This document shows positions 59,956-64,000 of a stretch of DNA of 64,000 nt, piece by piece. A program made the translations under genes and the position numbers. Origin of the DNA: Schlegelella_A sp038318385 (lineage in GTDB: Bacteria > Pseudomonadota > Gammaproteobacteria > Burkholderiales > Burkholderiaceae_C). Where the stretch lies: the NCBI GenBank assembly GCA_038318385.1, contig JBBQCD010000004.1:53048-117047 (forward strand), read 5' to 3'. Below the pieces are notes generated by a model. That model made no database searches. It saw only the letters and a program-made list of their open reading frames with translations, and was not told the origin of the DNA. Each line of letters opens with the position of its first letter. Position 1 is the stretch's first letter.

Positions 59956-60603
59956 ATGAACCTGCCATTCCGCTCCCTGGCGATGTTCGGCGCGACCGTC
60001 CTGGCCGCCTGCAGCACAGCCCCCAGCACGCCCTCGAACGCCGAAGCCGAGGCCCTCGCCAAGCAGATGCTGAAGAGTTCATTCAGCACCTACCGCAGTG
60101 CCAATGTCGATCGGCTCCAGCAGGACGAGTCCCAGGCACTCTGCTCGCAGCCGGGAACCCCCGACGCGGCGGTCGCCAAGCGGCTCGAGGCCGCAGCGCT
60201 CGCCAAGGTGCAGTGGCCAGCAAACGGCCAATATCTCGGCGACTGGCGTGAAGGCGAGAAGCTCGCGCAGAACGGCCGCGGCATGACGTGGAGCGATCCT
60301 GTCGGCTCTGCCAACGGGGGCAATTGCTACAACTGCCACCAGATCTCGAAGGCCGAGATCTCGTTCGGCACCATCGGACCGAGCCTCTACCACTACGGCC
60401 GGCTGCGCGGCGTTGCCAACCCGGCGGATCCTGCGTCCGCGGAGATCGTCCGCTACACGTGGGGCAAGATCTGGAATGCCAAGGCGTACAACGTCTGCTC
60501 GGAAATGCCGCGCTTCGGCCACGGCGGCTTGTTGAAGGAGCAGCAGATGCGCGACCTGATGGCGCTGCTGCTCGACCCAAAATCGCCGGTCAACCAGCCC
60601 TGA
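59956..60603 (+). CDS. soxX: SoxX, haem partner of SoxA
   Basis: 215-residue c-type cytochrome. Signal peptide ends in VLAACS; Cys19 makes it a candidate lipoprotein, unlike the soluble SoxX of Paracoccus. Haem site CYNCH (Cys124, Cys127, His128), then GTIGPSLYHYGRLRG and CSEMPRFGHGG with the likely Met ligand. Extra N-terminal length of about 60 residues relative to the core domain. Begins 10 bases after soxA. Confidence 0.93.
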   Translation: MNLPFRSLAMFGATVLAACSTAPSTPSNAEAEALAKQMLKSSFSTYRSANVDRLQQDESQALCSQPGTPDAAVAKRLEAAALAKVQWPANGQYLGDWREGEKLAQNGRGMTWSDPVGSANGGNCYNCHQISKAEISFGTIGPSLYHYGRLRGVANPADPASAEIVRYTWGKIWNAKAYNVCSEMPRFGHGGLLKEQQMRDLMALLLDPKSPVNQP

Positions 60604-60649
60604 GAACGCGGCAAGGCGGGGATCCGTCCCCGCCTGCGCCGTCGCGACG

Positions 60650-62377
60650 ATGAACCTTTCCAAGCGCGAGTTCCTGCAAGTCCTGGCATCGGCGTCGGTG
60701 GCCGGCATGGGACTCTCCCGTCATGCCCAGGCCGATGCCGCGACCGCCGAGCGCGGCCTCTACGACCTGCCGCGCTACGGCAACGTGTCGTTCCTGCACA
60801 TGACCGACTGCCACGCGCAGTTGCTGCCGATCCACTTCCGCGAGCCCAGCGTCAACATCGGCATCGACTCGATGCGCGGCGAGTGGCCGCACCTGGTCGG
60901 CGAGAACCTGCTGCACCGTGCCGGCATCCCGAAGGGCAGCGCGGCAGCGCACGCCTTCACCTTCCTCGACTTCGAGACCGCGGCGCGTCGCTACGGCAAG
61001 GTCGGGGGCTTCGCGCACCTCAGCACGCTGGTGCAGCGCATGCGGGCCAGCCGGCCGGGAGCGCTGCTGCTGGACGGCGGGGACACCTGGCAGGGCTCGG
61101 CGACGTCGCTGTGGACGGCAGGCCAGGACATGGTCGATGCGGCCAAGCTGCTCGGCGTCGACGTGATGACGGGGCACTGGGAGTTCACCTACGGGCAGAA
61201 GCGCGTCCGCGAGATTGTCGACACCGAGTTCAAGGGAAAGATCGAGTTCGTTGCCCAGAACGTCAAGACCGCCGACTTCGGCGACCCGGTCTTCAAGCCT
61301 TACGTGATGCGCGAGATCAACGGCGTGCCGTGCGCCATCGTCGGCCAGGCCTTCCCCTACACGCCAATCGCCAACCCGCGCTACATGGTGCCCGACTGGA
61401 CCTTCGGCATCCAGGACGACCACATGCAGACCGTAGTCGACGAAGCCCGCGCGAAGGGCGCGCAGGTGGTCATCCTGCTGTCGCACAACGGCATGGACGT
61501 CGACCTGAAGATGGCCTCCCGGGTGCGCGGCATCGATGCCATCCTCGGCGGCCATACCCACGACGGCGTGCCGGTGCCGGTGCTCGTCGCCAACGCCGGC
61601 GGCAAGACCATCGTCACCAACGCCGGCTCGAACGGCAAGTTCCTCGGCGTCCTCGACTTCGACGTCAAGAACGGCAAGGTCGCCGACTTCCGCTACACCC
61701 TGCTGCCGGTGTTCGCCAACGCGCTGCCGGCGGATCCGGCGATGCAGGCTCTGATCACCAAGGTCCGGGCCCCCTACGAGGCCAGGCTGTCCGAGAAGCT
61801 CGCGGTCAGCGAGGGCCTGCTCTACCGGCGCGGCAACTTCAACGGCAGCTGGGACCAGCTCATCGTCGACGCGCTGATGGAAGCGCAGGGCGCCGACATC
61901 GCCTTCTCGCCCGGGTTCCGCTGGGGCACGTCGCTGCTTCCGGGCGATGCGATCACGCGCGAACTGATGATGGACCAACTGGCGACGACCTACTCGTACG
62001 CCACCGTCACCGACATGACCGGCGAGACGATCAAGACGATTCTCGAGGACGTCGCCGACAACCTCTTCAACCCCGATCCCTATTACCAGCAGGGCGGCGA
62101 CATGGTCCGCGTCGGCGGCCTCACCTACGCCTGCGCTCCGACCGAGACCATGGGCCGGCGCATCCAGGACATGCGCCTGGGCGGCAAGCCCATCGAAGCC
62201 GGCAAGACCTACAAGGTCGCAGGCTGGGCCCCCGTCGCCGAGGAGGCAAAGAGCGCCGGCAACAAGATGGTCTGGGACGTGGTCGAGTCGTGGCTCAAGA
62301 CGCACGCGCACGTCGCCCCCCGTCGCATCAACACGCCACGCCTGATCGGCATGGAAGGCAACCCGGGCATCGCCTGA
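60650..62377 (+). CDS. soxB: SoxB, sulfate thiol hydrolase
   Basis: Di-manganese enzyme of the 5'-nucleotidase-like metallophosphatase fold that hydrolyses sulfate from SoxY-S-sulfonate. 575 residues. Signal with Lys-Arg in SKREFLQVLASASVAGMG, a variant of the twin-arginine motif. Metal motifs: LHMTDCHAQLLP, LDGGDTWQGSA, TGHWEFTYG, VILLSHNGMDVDLK and LGGHTHDGV. C-terminal domain with FSPGFRWGTSLLPGDAITR. SoxB is the phylogenetic marker gene for the pathway. Confidence 0.97.
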   Translation: MNLSKREFLQVLASASVAGMGLSRHAQADAATAERGLYDLPRYGNVSFLHMTDCHAQLLPIHFREPSVNIGIDSMRGEWPHLVGENLLHRAGIPKGSAAAHAFTFLDFETAARRYGKVGGFAHLSTLVQRMRASRPGALLLDGGDTWQGSATSLWTAGQDMVDAAKLLGVDVMTGHWEFTYGQKRVREIVDTEFKGKIEFVAQNVKTADFGDPVFKPYVMREINGVPCAIVGQAFPYTPIANPRYMVPDWTFGIQDDHMQTVVDEARAKGAQVVILLSHNGMDVDLKMASRVRGIDAILGGHTHDGVPVPVLVANAGGKTIVTNAGSNGKFLGVLDFDVKNGKVADFRYTLLPVFANALPADPAMQALITKVRAPYEARLSEKLAVSEGLLYRRGNFNGSWDQLIVDALMEAQGADIAFSPGFRWGTSLLPGDAITRELMMDQLATTYSYATVTDMTGETIKTILEDVADNLFNPDPYYQQGGDMVRVGGLTYACAPTETMGRRIQDMRLGGKPIEAGKTYKVAGWAPVAEEAKSAGNKMVWDVVESWLKTHAHVAPRRINTPRLIGMEGNPGIA

Positions 62378-62400
62378 ATCCAGCACGCAAGGAGACGTTC

Positions 62401-62817
62401 ATGAAGAAGATTCGCACATGGCTCGCCGCCGCCATCCTCGCGGTCTCCGCAGGCGCCGCGCTGGCGCAGGACCAGGTGGTCTACCACGTCAACGACGCCA
62501 AGACCCAGGCCCTCTCCGCACTGCGCAACATCCGCAACCAGCTCGACACCGAACCGAAGACCGAGATCACCGTCGTCACCCACGCCCAGGGCGTCGACTT
62601 CCTGATGGAAGGCGCCAAGGACACGAATGGCGCGCTGTACGCGGCGACCGTTTCGGCGCTGGTGAATCGCGGCGTGAAGTTCGAGATCTGCGAGATCACG
62701 CTGGCCAACCGGAACCTCAAGAAGGACCAGTTCATCATGGAGGCCGGCTTCACGCCGTCCGGCGTGGTCCGCATCACCAAACTGCAGAAGCAGGGCTATT
62801 CCTACCTGAAGCCCTGA
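62401..62817 (+). CDS. Periplasmic DsrE-like protein (downstream paralogue)
   Basis: 138 residues; signal peptide to about Ala22 (GAALAQ). DsrE-like domain with QVVYHVNDAKTQALSALRNI, ITVVTHAQGVDFLMEGA and FEICEITLANRNLKKDQF, in which Cys97 is the sole cysteine and lies at the same place as Cys99 of the copy at 54822. Ends KQGYSYLKP. AAGGAG precedes the ATG. 23 bases after soxB, so in the same operon. Likely sulfur-relay protein for the periplasm; partner unknown. Confidence 0.88.
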   Translation: MKKIRTWLAAAILAVSAGAALAQDQVVYHVNDAKTQALSALRNIRNQLDTEPKTEITVVTHAQGVDFLMEGAKDTNGALYAATVSALVNRGVKFEICEITLANRNLKKDQFIMEAGFTPSGVVRITKLQKQGYSYLKP

Positions 62818-62876
62818 GCCCGATTGCAGGTCCGGGAAATCGGGCAGGCACCCCACCGCGCCAAGACTCGGTTCTC

Positions 62877-63902
62877 ATGACTTCAACGCTGGTCGACATC
62901 GGGCCGCCGCGCGTGGGGCGCACCTGGCGCATGCGGTGCATGCTGCCGCTGCCGTCACTGCTGGTACTCGTCTGGATGGCCGCCTTGCTGGCCATTGCCG
63001 GCACCGCGCACGCTGCCGGCCCCGCCTTCGCGGCGGACGTACCGATGACGGTGGTCCAGGTCGCGCCGCGCTGCTACTTCGTCCAGGGCCAGACGGCGCT
63101 CGGAACGCCCGCCAACCAGAACTTCATCTCGAACGCCGGCTTCGTCGTCACCGACACCTCGGTCGTCGTCATCGATGCGCTCGGTTCCCCGGCACTGGCG
63201 CAGCGGTTGCTCGAGAAGATCCGCAGCGTCACGCCGCTGCCGGTCAGCCACGTCATCCTGACGCATTACCACGCCGATCACGTCTACGGTCTGCAGACCT
63301 TCAAGGCCGCCGGAGCGACGATCGTCGCAAACCGCCTCTCCGAGGCCTATCTCAACTCCGAGACGGCGCGGCTGCGCCTGGAGGCAAGCCGCACCGATCT
63401 GGCGCCATGGATCGACGCCGACACGAAGCTGGTGCCGGCCGACCGCTGGCTCGACGGCGACACCGACCTCGTCATCGGCGGCGTGCGTTTCGAGCTTCGC
63501 GCGGTCGGACCCGCGCACACTCCAGAAGACGAGGTCATCTACCTGCCGCAGCAACGCGTGCTCTATGCCGGCGACATCGTCTTTCGCGAGCGCATCCCGT
63601 TCGTCGGCCAGGCCGACAGCCGTCACTGGATCGCGGCGCTCGACCAGTTGCTGCGCTTCGACGTCGACGTCATCGTCGCCGGCCACGGCCCACCCTCCCC
63701 GCATCCGCGCGACGACATGGCGCTGACCCGCGACTACCTCACCTATCTGCGCAAGGCCATGGGCGAAGCGGCGCACAACCTCGAACCGTTCGAGGATGCC
63801 TATCGCAAGGCCGACTGGTCTCGCTTCGAGAAGCTGCCGCTGTTCGGCCCGGCGAACCGCATGAACGCCTACAACACCTACCTGCTGATGGAGCAGGAGT
63901 GA
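62877..63902 (+). CDS. Metallo-beta-lactamase fold protein, SoxH-like
   Basis: 341 residues from the ATG at 62877; an ATG at 62931 is also possible and would begin right at the signal peptide (LLVLVWMAALLAIAGTAHA). Zinc-site motif LTHYHADHVYGL, then AVGPAHTPEDEVIYLP, RVLYAGDIVFRERIP and VIVAGHGPPSPH give the His/Asp ligands. Periplasmic. SoxH of other sox clusters is a zinc protein of this fold whose task is not settled, and this gene sits in the same terminal place. 59 bases after the DsrE gene. Confidence 0.85.
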   Translation: MTSTLVDIGPPRVGRTWRMRCMLPLPSLLVLVWMAALLAIAGTAHAAGPAFAADVPMTVVQVAPRCYFVQGQTALGTPANQNFISNAGFVVTDTSVVVIDALGSPALAQRLLEKIRSVTPLPVSHVILTHYHADHVYGLQTFKAAGATIVANRLSEAYLNSETARLRLEASRTDLAPWIDADTKLVPADRWLDGDTDLVIGGVRFELRAVGPAHTPEDEVIYLPQQRVLYAGDIVFRERIPFVGQADSRHWIAALDQLLRFDVDVIVAGHGPPSPHPRDDMALTRDYLTYLRKAMGEAAHNLEPFEDAYRKADWSRFEKLPLFGPANRMNAYNTYLLMEQE

Positions 63903-64000
63903 CAGGCCAGCCGCGCCGCTAAGCGCAGTGCCGGCCCGCCGCTGTGCGGTTGCATGCAGTTCGGCGCACCAGGGCGTTTTGCGTTCGCTGTATTCACCAC

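Noticed and set aside
60590..62386. A 598-codon minus-strand frame over soxB
   Set aside because: soxB on the plus strand has intact metal motifs; the antisense frame has none.

Overview
The window is high-GC, densely coded bacterial DNA. Its gene content (a soxCDYZAXB thiosulfate-oxidation cluster, TctAB-type transporter genes, a short FolX-free metabolic backbone of SDR/MFS/MarR units, DUF3014, PaaI, GcdH, MmgE/PrpD) fits a betaproteobacterium of the Burkholderiales type, probably a mixotroph that can use reduced sulfur. That assignment is inferred from gene content and composition only. No rRNA, tRNA, CRISPR array, phage or transposase gene was recognised.

Layout. 1-7.9 kb: minus-strand run of a gamma-glutamyltransferase (cut by the window edge), tripartite transporter membrane genes tctA/tctB without tctC, and a tightly overlapping chain TatD nuclease > family-6 DNA-deoxyinosine glycosylase > spermidine-synthase-like protein > orphan GspE/PilB ATPase. 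8-12.5 kb: trypsin-like membrane protease, then a MoxR-DUF58-VWA stress unit. 12.5-20.6 kb: small housekeeping genes, a divergent MarR/MFS versus thioesterase/gloA locus with two palindromic operator candidates, eda, chaC, a MobA-like nucleotidyltransferase and pdxH. 20.6-24.4 kb: a metal (probably Zn/Mn) uptake operon with binding protein, permease and an outer-membrane barrel but no ATPase gene. 24.4-41.1 kb: msrA, gcdH, a hybrid histidine kinase, MFS, RraA-like aldolase, a DECR-type 2,4-dienoyl-CoA reductase, gloB, an Old Yellow Enzyme, an O-methyltransferase, ligD and an MmgE/PrpD protein.

41.5-46.1 kb: a phosphorelay operon with a 7TM-type hybrid kinase, a stand-alone HPt protein and an unusual end-point protein that joins an N-terminal winged-helix DNA-binding domain, a receiver and a class III cyclase-like domain lacking the first metal aspartate. 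A short receiver remnant and a 55-residue membrane peptide lie just upstream. 46.5-52.7 kb: hemerythrin, FUSC exporter, DedA-rhodanese fusion, RlmN-like radical SAM enzyme, a Lys/Ala/Pro-repeat basic protein and a DUF3014 protein.

53-64 kb: sulfur metabolism. A small cytochrome c, an FMN-binding stress protein, a peroxiredoxin-like protein and a periplasmic DsrE-like protein lead into an ArsR-type regulator with an AT-rich operator candidate. soxC, D, Y, Z, A, X, B follow, then a second DsrE-like paralogue and a SoxH-like metallo-beta-lactamase. With SoxCD present the encoded pathway should oxidise thiosulfate fully to sulfate: SoxAX loads it on SoxY, SoxB releases sulfate, SoxCD oxidises the sulfane sulfur.

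The most unusual items are the phosphorelay end-point protein, the DsrE paralogues bracketing the sox genes, the two 13-bp triple tandem repeats, and the ATPase-less metal transporter operon.
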